Shown here piece after piece: positions 10,444 to 18,159 of a stretch of DNA of 21,129 bases; position 1 is the first letter of the stretch; each line of letters begins with the position of its first letter. The notes under the pieces were generated by a model, which was not told the DNA's origin, ran no database searches, and saw only the letters and a list, made by a program, of their open reading frames with translations. The position numbers and the translations under genes are program-made. The DNA is from a virus: IMG/VR virus record IMGVR_UViG_3300020194_001592, positions 1 to 21,129 of that record; one strand, given 5' to 3'.

Positions 10444-11181
10444 TTAAACGCTTACTAGGGATGATTTGCCTCTCAGAAGAGACTTGTTCCCTCGACTCCA
10501 TGTATTGCAATCTCGACATACGTACCTCTGATATTGATGGGTTGAGTTACAGGAAACACCTCTTTTGTGTAGTTTGCTTCCACCACAATTAGGACAAACA
10601 GTACCTTCATGGTACCCATTTTGATTTGGATGATTTTTAATCCAAGCTAACATTTTGTGATATACCTTTTCAAGAAGTACGACATCATGTATGTTATATT
10701 TTTTCATCATCTCCCATGCATCTTTGTCTTTATTCATACATTTAATCCAAAGTTCATGACCGATGTGTTTTACTTTCTCACCTAACTGAAGAGCTTGAGC
10801 AACATAGTCAAGTTTGTTAGATGGGAATCTAAATTTATTACGAGATGTTCTTAATAAATCTATTTCTTTGTATGGTGCGGGAGGTCGTAGACCTAAGAGT
10901 AGAAACTCTTTGTTTAAGGTGGGAATGTCAAACTTTGTGCCATTGTAATGAATGACTGCATCAGCTTCATCTAATAACTTATGAACCTTACGAATCATTC
11001 TGCGATGAGTAGTTTCCATAATTGAAGAGAAATGAACTTCTTCCTCACCTAACCATTTGGCGGCCCAACACATGACATAGGAGGATTCCATGAGTTGGTT
11101 CAAGCTAACATTTTGATTCCACAACCCCCACACATGAGCAGTATTTGGAGATGTTTCTATATCTATAAGTAGGATCTTCAC
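10444..11181 (-). CDS. RNase H-fold 3'-5' exonuclease with C-terminal zinc ribbon
   Basis: A 245-residue protein. The DEDD-type motifs are ILLIDIET (3-10; Asp7, Glu9), HYNGTKFDIPTLN (78-90; Asp85) and YNIHDVVLLEKVY (162-174; Asp166 with His165). This is the pattern of DnaQ-like/RNase_H_2 exonucleases. Residues 196-225 carry CPNCG and CRDC, a four-Cys zinc ribbon like those of DNA- or RNA-binding proteins. The phage polymerase, if any, is not in view, so this could be a proofreading or DNA-degrading subunit, or a recombination nuclease. The ribosome-binding site is weak (GTGAAG). A 15-bp palindrome overlaps its start region. Confidence 0.82.
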   Translation of the reverse strand: MKILLIDIETSPNTAHVWGLWNQNVSLNQLMESSYVMCWAAKWLGEEEVHFSSIMETTHRRMIRKVHKLLDEADAVIHYNGTKFDIPTLNKEFLLLGLRPPAPYKEIDLLRTSRNKFRFPSNKLDYVAQALQLGEKVKHIGHELWIKCMNKDKDAWEMMKKYNIHDVVLLEKVYHKMLAWIKNHPNQNGYHEGTVCPNCGGSKLHKRGVSCNSTHQYQRYVCRDCNTWSRGNKSLLRGKSSLVSV

Positions 11182-11194
11182 TATAATTTATAGT
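11180..11194. promoter_or_regulatory. 15-bp palindrome and possible -10 before exonuclease gene
   Basis: ACTATAATTTATAGT is a perfect palindrome around a central T. Leftward it contains TATAAA, and TTGCTG 18 bases upstream could be a -35. It ends at the first base of the exonuclease ATG, so any promoter here would give an almost leaderless message. An operator is the other reading. The rest of 11195-11218 shows nothing. Confidence 0.35.
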
Positions 11195-11218
11195 ACCATG
11201 ACTTGCTTACCAGCAAAA

Positions 11219-11647
11219 CTACTTATATTCTCTAGTGCCTTCTTTATCAATGATCAATGCTTGTTGTCTAGGATTGTCTTCAGTAAATGCAATATGAACC
11301 CAACGATCAAATTCTAATATGATTTGATCATAATCTAAGCCTGCAGCAATGAGAGTGTCGCAGATATCACGGGGACTCCCAAAGCTAGGGCAGATAAAGT
11401 CACACGCCAAACCTTGTGTGTGCTTAGAAGTTCTGTTGCTTCCCAAATGATCATTGAGAGCATGACAACGGAAACCACTACTAACAAGAATAGGATGATT
11501 AAGTATAGATCGTACATGTTCTAGTTGACTCGCTAAAAAAGTTAAGTTAACAATAATTTCATCATTAGGTGTATTGTCAAAACCTAATCTAGTAGCCGTA
11601 TCGCTGTGAGTAAGCTCTTCTAAGCTAAAGTGTGGGGATAGCCTCAT
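11219..11647 (-). CDS. Endolysin, peptidase M15 family
   Basis: A 142-residue D-Ala-type peptidase that would cut peptidoglycan cross-links at lysis. It begins MRLSPHFSLEELTHSDTA, the typical opening of Peptidase_M15_3 enzymes. The core is ILVSSGFRCHALNDHLGS (53-70), SKHTQGLACDF (74-84; zinc ligands His76 and Asp83) and WVHIAF (116-121; His118). There is no signal peptide, so a holin is needed for release; the 3TM holin gene directly upstream overlaps it by ATGA. Length is usual for phage M15 enzymes. Last gene of the late operon in this window. Confidence 0.92.
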   Translation of the reverse strand: MRLSPHFSLEELTHSDTATRLGFDNTPNDEIIVNLTFLASQLEHVRSILNHPILVSSGFRCHALNDHLGSNRTSKHTQGLACDFICPSFGSPRDICDTLIAAGLDYDQIILEFDRWVHIAFTEDNPRQQALIIDKEGTREYK

Positions 11648-12039
11648 TTAGTTAACCCCTTGCTCTTCTCAAAGCTTCTCAAGCCTCCTAGACCTAACAT
11701 ACCCATAAGCACAGTCATGAGTGATCCCATATCAAAATCAGGTACAGGTAAGGTGACACTAAACCATGCAGCAAAGAACAGTATGCATGGAAGAATAACA
11801 AAATGGTATAACAATGCAACTGCACATATCCAACCACAGAAAGGTCTCCAACCACTCACAAAGATACTACGATGTGATGCTTCTGCTTTATTGACTTCTA
11901 CTTGGGCCATATTAGATTCATGTGCTTGTTTTTCTGCCATAGTGGCTATCTCATGAGCTAATTTATTCTTTTGATCTTTATCCTCAACAAACTTATCGAG
12001 TAGACCTGCTACAGGTCCAATTAATGCTGTCCAAACCAT
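11644..12039 (-). CDS. 3TM-family phage holin
   Basis: A 131-residue membrane protein. It has an amphipathic N-terminus (MVWTALIGPVAGLLDKFVED), a helical linker with many Ala, Glu and Lys, then FVSGWRPFCGWICAVALLYHFVILPCILFFAAWF (about 60-93), which carries the conserved WRPF.GW motif and two membrane passes. A third segment (LMTVLMGMLGLGGL, about 106-119) follows. This is the layout of the holin_3TM family (PF11351). It would permeabilise the inner membrane to release the endolysin encoded immediately downstream. The ribosome-binding site AGGAGA is well placed. Confidence 0.9.
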   Translation of the reverse strand: MVWTALIGPVAGLLDKFVEDKDQKNKLAHEIATMAEKQAHESNMAQVEVNKAEASHRSIFVSGWRPFCGWICAVALLYHFVILPCILFFAAWFSVTLPVPDFDMGSLMTVLMGMLGLGGLRSFEKSKGLTK

Positions 12040-12047
12040 ACTATCTC

Positions 12048-12386
12048 CTATATTTCATTTTCATCAAAACCAAACTCATCAGACAACTTCTTTCTTAATT
12101 CTTCAAAGTTTTTATCATGTCTTATATAAGACTTACCATAATAGTGATTAGCCATATGAATCATCTCGTGAAGCATAGACTTGATTAGTGAACTTAAAAA
12201 ACGATGCCGTTCCGGGCAGATACCAATAGTATCCGGGTCAGGTGTATAAGTAGCCATAACCTTTTCTGATACATCGAGTAATTCAAAATCTATTTCCTCG
12301 CATGGAGGGTAACCAACATCACGTAAAATAGGCATATTACGAAGCATTTCATACACAGACCTAACTGTCTGAATATCTATTTTCAT
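12048..12386 (-). CDS. SprT-like zinc metallopeptidase
   Basis: A 112-residue protein with SMLHEMIHMANHYYGKSYIRHDKNF at about 70-94. HEMIH (His73, Glu74, His77) is the zinc-binding HExxH motif, and His90 in RHDKNF is the likely third ligand, as in SprT/WSS1-type peptidases (HExxH ... H..F). The upstream part has a strand-loop with CPERHR. SprT-like proteins occur in many marine phages; their substrates are not known, and DNA-protein crosslink cleavage is the role of cellular relatives. It sits among lysis genes, so a virion-maturation or lysis role is possible. It overlaps its neighbour by ATGA. Confidence 0.85.
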   Translation of the reverse strand: MKIDIQTVRSVYEMLRNMPILRDVGYPPCEEIDFELLDVSEKVMATYTPDPDTIGICPERHRFLSSLIKSMLHEMIHMANHYYGKSYIRHDKNFEELRKKLSDEFGFDENEI

Positions 12387-12814
12387 CTTCTGTCCAAAGG
12401 GTTTGTAGTAGCTCGTTTTATTACCTCTAGCTTATCCTCTACAGATTTAATCATTGTTCTTACTTCTGACTTAGTTGCATCTGTAGTTGCCTCTAATTCT
12501 CTTTGTGTACTTTTTGCAATAGAGTTGGCTTCTCGTGCAAGAGCAATAGCATCACTTGCTTTCTCTTGTAATCTGATATTAGAATCCATACTTTCTAATT
12601 GTCTTTCTTTGATAGACTTAACATGGTGCTCTAATTGTGCAATAGAATCTTCAATGACTTTAAACTTACTTGTTGCAGCAATTGTTTTATTCATTTTCTC
12701 AATAAAGACTACTGCCCCGTAACCGCTCCCAAGTATAATCGGAAATAGAAAAATAATAATTCTCGATATCGTCTTGTCGGATAAGTTCAAGTTGAAACTT
12801 TCTGGTATCTTCAC
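12383..12814 (-). CDS. Membrane-anchored coiled-coil protein (i-spanin-like topology)
   Basis: One membrane helix (IIIFLFPIILGSGYGAVVFI) near the N-terminus is followed by about 100 residues of heptad-like helix (IEDSIAQLEHHVKSIKERQLE, then ALAREANSIAKSTQRELE). This topology is that of Rz-type inner-membrane spanins, and the gene lies in the lysis cluster, but no Rz1 lipoprotein gene is visible, so the role is uncertain. The start is debatable: GTG 12814 has AGGAG 10 bases upstream. ATG 12847 is longer with a poorer site, while ATG 12694 avoids overlap with the preceding gene but loses the membrane helix. The chosen start overlaps that gene by 116 bases. Confidence 0.65.
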   Translation of the reverse strand: MKIPESFNLNLSDKTISRIIIFLFPIILGSGYGAVVFIEKMNKTIAATSKFKVIEDSIAQLEHHVKSIKERQLESMDSNIRLQEKASDAIALAREANSIAKSTQRELEATTDATKSEVRTMIKSVEDKLEVIKRATTNPLDRR

Positions 12815-13703
12815 TGATTGGAAACTCCTGTAAAATTGAAAATGCATCTTCCAATGGTGGTTGATAGAACTCCATTGGTTTATTTAAAATATTCATTGAA
12901 AGGGTTAATCCAAAACCATGAACAAGTTCTTTCGTAGAGTCGATAGATGTGTCTTCCCTATCCTCTCCACTTTTCTCACTCCCATCATCGTCTTGTTGTT
13001 GCTCGGTGTCGGAATTACTACTTACTTCTTGAGTTTTATCTTGACTCTCCTCAATCGATTCTTGCAGTTTCTCCATAGCGACTGATTCATTCGTCTGCTC
13101 CACAGTAATCGGTGGTGCAATTGCAGAACCTATTGGGGTGGGACTGACAGGGTTTGAGGGGCTCGTTACTGATATGGGGCTTATCGGATCGCTGACGCTT
13201 TGAGTACATGTATTGCTTTCTTCTAGCCATTCTGAATATATAGGAGTTCCGTAAGGATCCGGGCATTGTGTTATTCTTTGCTCCATAATTGAGCCTTCAT
13301 AGCCACTAGGACATGCCATAACTTTTGACTCAATGTTTTCAAGACAAGTGTGAGGTAGAGGAGTGCAATTAGAACTACTTTCAGTCCACTGCGACCAAGA
13401 GAGCGTGGCACAAGAATAACTTCTGCTGTAATTGACACCTCCTGTATGATTGGGTTGACAAGCTTCTGTTTTAAATTCAGTAGCTTCTGCACACACCAAG
13501 TTTTGATATTGATCACATACTGGATCATCAGGTCTATACCAGTCGCAATAATGTTGAGACAGTGATTCTTCAACTGATATGCCTTCGCAATACATCGTGT
13601 CTTCCAAGTACCAACCATCTTCGCCATTTTCAAACCAACACGACCAAGCATATACATTACTCCATAGGATAAGTGATAGTAGGAGGAGTCCAGTTTTTAC
13701 CAT
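12699..13703 (-). CDS. Exported Cys-rich protein with TSP1-like repeats
   Basis: ATG 13703 follows AGAGG and starts a clear signal peptide (MVKTGLLLLSLILWSNVYA, cleavage near residue 19). The mature N-terminal part (20-180) is rich in Cys and Trp. It contains LSWSQWTESSSNC and YSEWLEESNTC, which resemble thrombospondin type-1 W..W...C elements, with CPSGYEGS and CPDPYG between. A Ser/Pro linker and an acidic Gln/Asp/Glu stretch (about 205-245) follow, then a globular-looking end (FYQPPLEDAFSILQEF ... SDYTWERLRG). The product of 334 residues is probably disulfide-bonded in the periplasm or on the virion. Function unknown; an adhesion or envelope role is a guess. It overlaps both neighbours. 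Confidence 0.75.
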   Translation of the reverse strand: MVKTGLLLLSLILWSNVYAWSCWFENGEDGWYLEDTMYCEGISVEESLSQHYCDWYRPDDPVCDQYQNLVCAEATEFKTEACQPNHTGGVNYSRSYSCATLSWSQWTESSSNCTPLPHTCLENIESKVMACPSGYEGSIMEQRITQCPDPYGTPIYSEWLEESNTCTQSVSDPISPISVTSPSNPVSPTPIGSAIAPPITVEQTNESVAMEKLQESIEESQDKTQEVSSNSDTEQQQDDDGSEKSGEDREDTSIDSTKELVHGFGLTLSMNILNKPMEFYQPPLEDAFSILQEFPISEDTRKFQLELIRQDDIENYYFSISDYTWERLRGSSLY

Positions 13704-14130
13704 ATAACCTCTCAAATACTTCAGGTTTTAATTCATACCATGCTCGTGTCGCAGCATCGGACAAGGCTCCATTTATAGGACAAGTTGACCCGGATTGTAG
13801 CATAGCTTCAAAGACTCTTTCATCCTGACACAGGACTGACACTGCAGCTACTTTTAAACCAAGGTCATTAAGCACCTTTGCGAGTTTGATACGCTCACAA
13901 TTCTCATCAATGATGGTAACACCACCTGAAAGTGCAATAACGCCTGTATTGGCTCCTCCTGACACTCCTACACGACAAAGATCTGAACCAAAAGCAGAAA
14001 TACTTGGAGCCATAGCAGATGGAACAGGCATACCACTATACTTAATAGTAGTGTCTGCACTAAAAGCTAACTGAGCCCATAGAAAGCATAATACACATAT
14101 GCAAACTATAATTAGGGTGTCCCTTTTCAT
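13657..14130 (-). CDS. Exported conserved phage protein, 157 aa
   Basis: The N-terminal signal peptide (MKRDTLIIVCICVLCFLWAQLAFSA, cleavage near residue 24) is followed by VPSAMAPSISAFGSDLCRVGVSGG (about 36-59), a Cys near 79 and KVAAVSVLCQDERVFEAMLQSGSTCP (about 93-118). The PSA.APS...DLC.VGVSG and AAVSVLCQD.RVFEAM blocks match a family I have seen repeatedly in marine podovirus genomes next to lysis or virion genes. Four Cys in the mature part suggest disulfides. No function is known to me. It overlaps the membrane-protein gene upstream by ATGA and the Cys-rich gene downstream by 47 bases. Confidence 0.8.
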   Translation of the reverse strand: MKRDTLIIVCICVLCFLWAQLAFSADTTIKYSGMPVPSAMAPSISAFGSDLCRVGVSGGANTGVIALSGGVTIIDENCERIKLAKVLNDLGLKVAAVSVLCQDERVFEAMLQSGSTCPINGALSDAATRAWYELKPEVFERLYGKNWTPPTITYPME

Positions 14131-14318
14131 ACAGGCAATTTTAATGCAATCTGTACAAGTAAGAAAATAATCGCACCAGCTACACCAAGAGCAATTCTTT
14201 CAAGCCGAACAATTCTGTTAATCATGTTGTTATATCTTTCAACACAAATTGCTTCATGCTTAGATAACCCATGTTTGTTTTCCCAAATCATACCTTCTAC
14301 CTTATCGGGCTCTATCAT
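14127..14318 (-). CDS. Small membrane protein, XhlA-like, 63 aa
   Basis: ATG 14318 follows AAAAGGAAATAG; the in-frame ATG at 14339 lacks a ribosome-binding site. A soluble helical N-terminal part (HGLSKHEAICVERYNNMINRIVRLERI) leads into one C-terminal membrane helix (ALGVAGAIIFLLVQIAL). A 'N..I.RLERI ... GAII...' helix followed by a terminal anchor is the layout of XhlA-type holin-associated proteins. It starts the lysis/exported cluster and overlaps the next gene by ATGA. A role as holin helper or second holin is inferred. Confidence 0.65.
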   Translation of the reverse strand: MIEPDKVEGMIWENKHGLSKHEAICVERYNNMINRIVRLERIALGVAGAIIFLLVQIALKLPV

Positions 14319-14378
14319 TTCTATTTCCTTTTGGTGCATTATACAAATTGATTGGGGGAAGTGTTAATTCGTCCCATA

Positions 14379-16025
14379 TCATATCCCTAAGAGTCCAGCC
14401 ATGCCACCTAAACTGCCTGTGGTAGATCTACCTGCAATAAGAGCTGGGTTAATAAGATTAGCTCCGACTTGTTCAGCAAGGTTTAAAGGGCCACCTTTTC
14501 TAATCATGTCTTCTAATGAAGCTAATTGTCTTTGCTCTAATAGTCCTGCCCCACGACCTGCTCCTGATTGTAATATTCTTGGAATAATAGGTAGGGCCGC
14601 AGCATATGCTTGTACATTTTCAGGTAAACTTTGATAGACTGGGTAAGTCATGCCTGAAGCCATTGTAGTTGAAGCTAACCCTAACTCACCTTCTAATCCT
14701 CTTAAGAATGATGAAACCTCTCCACCTTTTAATGCTTTATCAATTGCTTCTCTTTCTAATGGTGAAAACATTTTATTGTAATCACTACGCTTTCTTAATG
14801 TTTCCAACTTATCTAACATGATCTGATTTACTTCTTTTCTTGAACGACCACTTCTAATTAATGCAGTTTGATTTATGTCTTCAAGTAACTCTGCTCGTGA
14901 TCCTCTTCTCCATAAATCTTTTGCTTTATTGAGAGCCTCTTTAGCTTGGGCCGCTTTGTTTGTTGGACCTGAAAATCCTGATAAAGCATTTGAATCAGCT
15001 TTGTCTACAAAGTCATCTATACCATCTCTTAACTTTCTAAGTGCATTAGCTTCTTCATCTGATGATTTCATAATTGATCTATTAATATTAGTTCGTAATG
15101 TTTGTAGATCATCTAATGTTACATTTTTTTCTGTTAATACTTTAAATTCATTTAAGTAACGTAATGTTTTAGGAGTTCCTGTCACCACTTCAGCAGAGCC
15201 AATATTTGGATTTAATTTGTACATACCTTTATCAGTCTTTTCTACTAAAGAGCCAATAAGTGGTTTGACTTTACTTTCTACATCATTATATAAACTAATA
15301 AATGCAGGTTTTTTAAATGTAACTCCTTGGTCAGTTGCAAATTTATATAGTTGCGATGATTTATTTTTTAAAACATTTGATCCTGAAAATAAGTTAGCTC
15401 GACCTGCTGTTGCTGCAAAAGGTAGTCCAGCCGCTAAACCAGCAAACATTGCTTTCGTTGGATCACCTGTATCTTCTAATACATATTGACTTGTACCTGC
15501 ACCTGTTCCTGAAGCATATGCTTGTGACTTTGGAGCAACACTTAACAAATCAAATATTTTCTGTGGTACACCTGTGCTTGATTCTGCAAGTTGTTTAAAG
15601 GCACCTGCTGATGGTTTTATTCCTGCAAATCCCTCTGCACCTGCTTCTAACACTTTTTCTGTTGTTGTCTCAGGCTGAGGGAAACCCAATAAATCTTTTA
15701 CATAATCAGATGGATATTTTTGTATATCCATGCCTGAAGCATCTAATCCTAATGCTGTAAGATCTGCAAGACTTAATGCACCTGCACCTGCAAGAGTTAA
15801 ATATGGATTACCTGTTCTACTTCCAAGATATGCTCCAACAGCAGGAACACTAGCACCTCGACCAACCATTCCTAGTTTTCTAAAGAACTCATCTACAGGA
15901 GATCGTTCTGTATTAGCCATAGGAGGTGATTCTCCCGGTATACCATAAGAAGGTTCTATTCTTTCAAACTCAGGTACATCGCTAATCGTAGGTTCTTCTA
16001 TTCTTTCAAATTCACTTGCAGCCAT
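14379..16025 (-). CDS. Large virion/ejection-type protein, 548 aa
   Basis: Second longest leftward gene of the virion block together with its neighbours. The N-terminal part has a repeated motif, SEFERIEEP and PEFERIEPS (residues 4-26). A Gly/Ala-rich hydrophobic region (VGAYLGSRTG ... LAGAGALSLADLTALG, about 60-95) follows, then a long helical, Lys/Glu-rich centre and a second Ala/Gly-rich stretch near the end. Such alternation of membrane-seeking and helical segments is typical of podoviral internal (ejection) proteins that form the DNA-injection channel. No transglycosylase or peptidase motif was found. It starts at a TAATG junction with the upstream gene. Assignment rests on composition and context. 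Confidence 0.7.
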   Translation of the reverse strand: MAASEFERIEEPTISDVPEFERIEPSYGIPGESPPMANTERSPVDEFFRKLGMVGRGASVPAVGAYLGSRTGNPYLTLAGAGALSLADLTALGLDASGMDIQKYPSDYVKDLLGFPQPETTTEKVLEAGAEGFAGIKPSAGAFKQLAESSTGVPQKIFDLLSVAPKSQAYASGTGAGTSQYVLEDTGDPTKAMFAGLAAGLPFAATAGRANLFSGSNVLKNKSSQLYKFATDQGVTFKKPAFISLYNDVESKVKPLIGSLVEKTDKGMYKLNPNIGSAEVVTGTPKTLRYLNEFKVLTEKNVTLDDLQTLRTNINRSIMKSSDEEANALRKLRDGIDDFVDKADSNALSGFSGPTNKAAQAKEALNKAKDLWRRGSRAELLEDINQTALIRSGRSRKEVNQIMLDKLETLRKRSDYNKMFSPLEREAIDKALKGGEVSSFLRGLEGELGLASTTMASGMTYPVYQSLPENVQAYAAALPIIPRILQSGAGRGAGLLEQRQLASLEDMIRKGGPLNLAEQVGANLINPALIAGRSTTGSLGGMAGLLGI

Positions 16026-17311
16026 TATTGATTCCCCACTGGAGTCATTGGTTCATTGACTTGAGCTTTTGTTGATACAAGAGTGTAATCGGTATCTACA
16101 AAGTCGACAATATTTCCATTCTTGTCTTTTGCTTTTTGAGTCATATCTACATTGCCACTTTCGTCAACATATCTACCATACCCATCATTAAAGACTTGAA
16201 CAATTTTATCGCCTTGTCTAAATTTAGCTCCTTTAATTGGTACAACATTACCCATTTCTAATTTATCAAGTTTTGTTGAAGATGCTTTTTCATAATTTTT
16301 AAAACCACCTGATTCAATTTTTTTGTTATAGCGGTCAGCAAAATATGCTTGTCTACGTTTTGCCATAATGTTCATTTTGATTAATGCATCAGGGTTCATG
16401 CTTGGGTCACCAGTCATAACTTGTTGCAAGAATCTTCTTTCAGCTGGAGTATCAAGACCACGAGCACCAATACCTAACTCACCAATCATTGGGAATACTT
16501 GTTTACCTGTAATGGCATTTAAGAACTCAGTCGCTGATACTGATTGATCGAACTTACCATCTTTAAACATTGTGTTTCGTATAGAACCAAAAGTTGATTT
16601 AAGAGGTGAAAATGCACCTGTGTATGCTTTACCTGAAGCAATCAAATCAGCAGCAACATTTAATTCATTATTAAGGTTTTGTTGTTGAAATGCTTTATTG
16701 ATCATTTCTGAATCTTGTTCAAATAGACCTTTACCTGCCGCTTGAGCATAAGAGCCTTCAGTACCCATGTTAAATGTAGTAGCACGGAATTTTTCAATAT
16801 TTTTTACATAATCTGCATAAGTGCCCGGATAGCCTTGACCTACTGCATACTCGTATTCTTTAATTGATCCTGTAGGGCTAGTTCTAGCAATTAAGTTTTT
16901 AGAAAACTCTTCAGTATTACTTAATGCCATCAACTGTTCTTCTACGGGCAATTGATTAATGTACATCATTAGTGCATTTCTAGCAGTTTGATCATTACCA
17001 AAGTCAAACTTTTTCTTTTGGATGTCTAACCCTGTATTAGTAATATCTACACCTGACTTAATAATATCTTGTCTTGTTTTTGCAATATTTGCTAAATTAG
17101 AAGCAGCTTCTCTTTGCCCACCAATAAATTCAGTACCAGCCAATCCTAGTGTTAATGCAGGATTGTATCCTTCTTTAATACCTGTAAGTAACCCTCTTGC
17201 ACCTTTTTGCAAACCACCTGTGGTGATAAAATTGTCTGCCCCGTCAAAGCTAACTCCCGGAATGTTTTCTAAACCCTGTAATGGATTTAATGGATCAAAT
17301 GGATTTGACAT
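16025..17311 (-). CDS. Internal virion/ejection-like protein, 428 aa
   Basis: The start follows AAAGGAAAATATT. The protein opens MSNPFDPLNPLQGLENIPG, has a Gly/Ala patch (TGIKEGYNPALTLGLAGTEFIGG, about 43-65) and a helix with AASNLANIAKTRQDIIKSGVDI, then a long mixed region and a beta-rich end (GNVVPIKGAKFRQGDKIVQVFNDGYGRYVDESG). No enzyme motif visible. Between other ejection-like genes and next to tail genes it is most likely a structural or injected protein. I do not recognise the exact family. Confidence 0.65.
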   Translation of the reverse strand: MSNPFDPLNPLQGLENIPGVSFDGADNFITTGGLQKGARGLLTGIKEGYNPALTLGLAGTEFIGGQREAASNLANIAKTRQDIIKSGVDITNTGLDIQKKKFDFGNDQTARNALMMYINQLPVEEQLMALSNTEEFSKNLIARTSPTGSIKEYEYAVGQGYPGTYADYVKNIEKFRATTFNMGTEGSYAQAAGKGLFEQDSEMINKAFQQQNLNNELNVAADLIASGKAYTGAFSPLKSTFGSIRNTMFKDGKFDQSVSATEFLNAITGKQVFPMIGELGIGARGLDTPAERRFLQQVMTGDPSMNPDALIKMNIMAKRRQAYFADRYNKKIESGGFKNYEKASSTKLDKLEMGNVVPIKGAKFRQGDKIVQVFNDGYGRYVDESGNVDMTQKAKDKNGNIVDFVDTDYTLVSTKAQVNEPMTPVGNQ

Positions 17312-17322
17312 AATATTTTCCT

Positions 17323-18159
17323 TTAACCTAATCTTGATTTAATTGGTTGTGATCTATGAACTTGAAAGATTGGACCTTTCATTTCTTTAAAGTTACTTTG
17401 AGGTCTAGGTCCTAATGTAGCCGTTTGTATTTGTTGCTCAGGCTCTTTCATGCCTTCATATACACCTCCACCAACTGTCATTGCCATAAATGCAGATTCT
17501 AATGGTTTATCTTTTACGTAATCAATAATTTTATCTGAGGCTTGTTTATACAGAGGTACTTCTTCAAAACCACCTGCTTTAGCTAAGTCTTGCACTTCAG
17601 GAGTTATAACTTTAGACATGTCAGGTCCAGCATTAAATGGTCCTAGTTGAGGAATGTCAGTTCTTGCAGTTGTAGATCCTAAAGGATTAGTTGCACGACC
17701 TGTAGTTACATATGGTTCAAAACCCCCAGGTCCCGGAATTTGTGCAATTTGATCATAACTAAGACCTGATGTATCCATGTATGATGGCATAATATTGCCT
17801 GAATTATTTAAAGCAGAGTTAGTTACAGATGGGTTATTTAAAACAGGATTAGTTAAAGCAGATGTTTCCATCATACTTGTTGGACCAAGATAACCAGCAT
17901 TACTTCCCATAGGGATAACTGATCCCATACCTGCATCTACAATGCCCTGAGAATTTGTTAGTAAACTAGGTACATTAGCAGCATTTTGAACTGCTCCAAA
18001 TTGAGGAACATTAAAATTAGGGCCAATCGCTGAACTAAACTGACCTGCAATACTACCTATTGTTCCATCAATCATTGCATTTTGTGTAGCCTCTAAAGGA
18101 TCTTTACCTTGAGCGACATTAAAAATAAATGATGGAAGAAAATTTCCTATACCAAACAT
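17323..18159 (-). CDS. Virion-associated low-complexity protein, 278 aa
   Basis: Starts MFGIGNFLPSFIFNVAQGKDPLEATQNAMIDG, an N-terminus common in phage proteins encoded between tail and ejection genes. The middle is Asn/Ser/Pro/Gly-rich with an internal duplication of about 10 residues (TSALTNPVLN / NPSVTNSALN) that matches a 30-bp tandem repeat in the DNA. The C-terminal third has a helix (LYKQASDKIIDYVKDKPLESAFMAM) and a basic tail. No enzyme motif. Structural or injected role inferred from position. Confidence 0.65.
   Translation of the reverse strand: MFGIGNFLPSFIFNVAQGKDPLEATQNAMIDGTIGSIAGQFSSAIGPNFNVPQFGAVQNAANVPSLLTNSQGIVDAGMGSVIPMGSNAGYLGPTSMMETSALTNPVLNNPSVTNSALNNSGNIMPSYMDTSGLSYDQIAQIPGPGGFEPYVTTGRATNPLGSTTARTDIPQLGPFNAGPDMSKVITPEVQDLAKAGGFEEVPLYKQASDKIIDYVKDKPLESAFMAMTVGGGVYEGMKEPEQQIQTATLGPRPQSNFKEMKGPIFQVHRSQPIKSRLG
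17804..17863. repeat. Degenerate 30-bp tandem duplication inside a virion gene
   Basis: Two adjacent 30-bp units (17804-17833 and 17834-17863) both begin TTATTTAAA(G/A)CAG and share TTAGTTA; they stay in frame and give two related 10-residue stretches rich in Asn and Leu. Confidence 0.6.

Noticed and set aside
13271-13657. A 128-codon frame antiphase to the Cys-rich exported protein
   Set aside because: The signal peptide and regular Cys/Trp pattern support the other frame; this one looks like a shadow with no start signal.
14401-15948. Several plus-strand frames of 60-95 codons opposite the 548-aa virion gene
   Set aside because: They mirror a long, well-supported coding frame on the minus strand and lack ribosome-binding sites.
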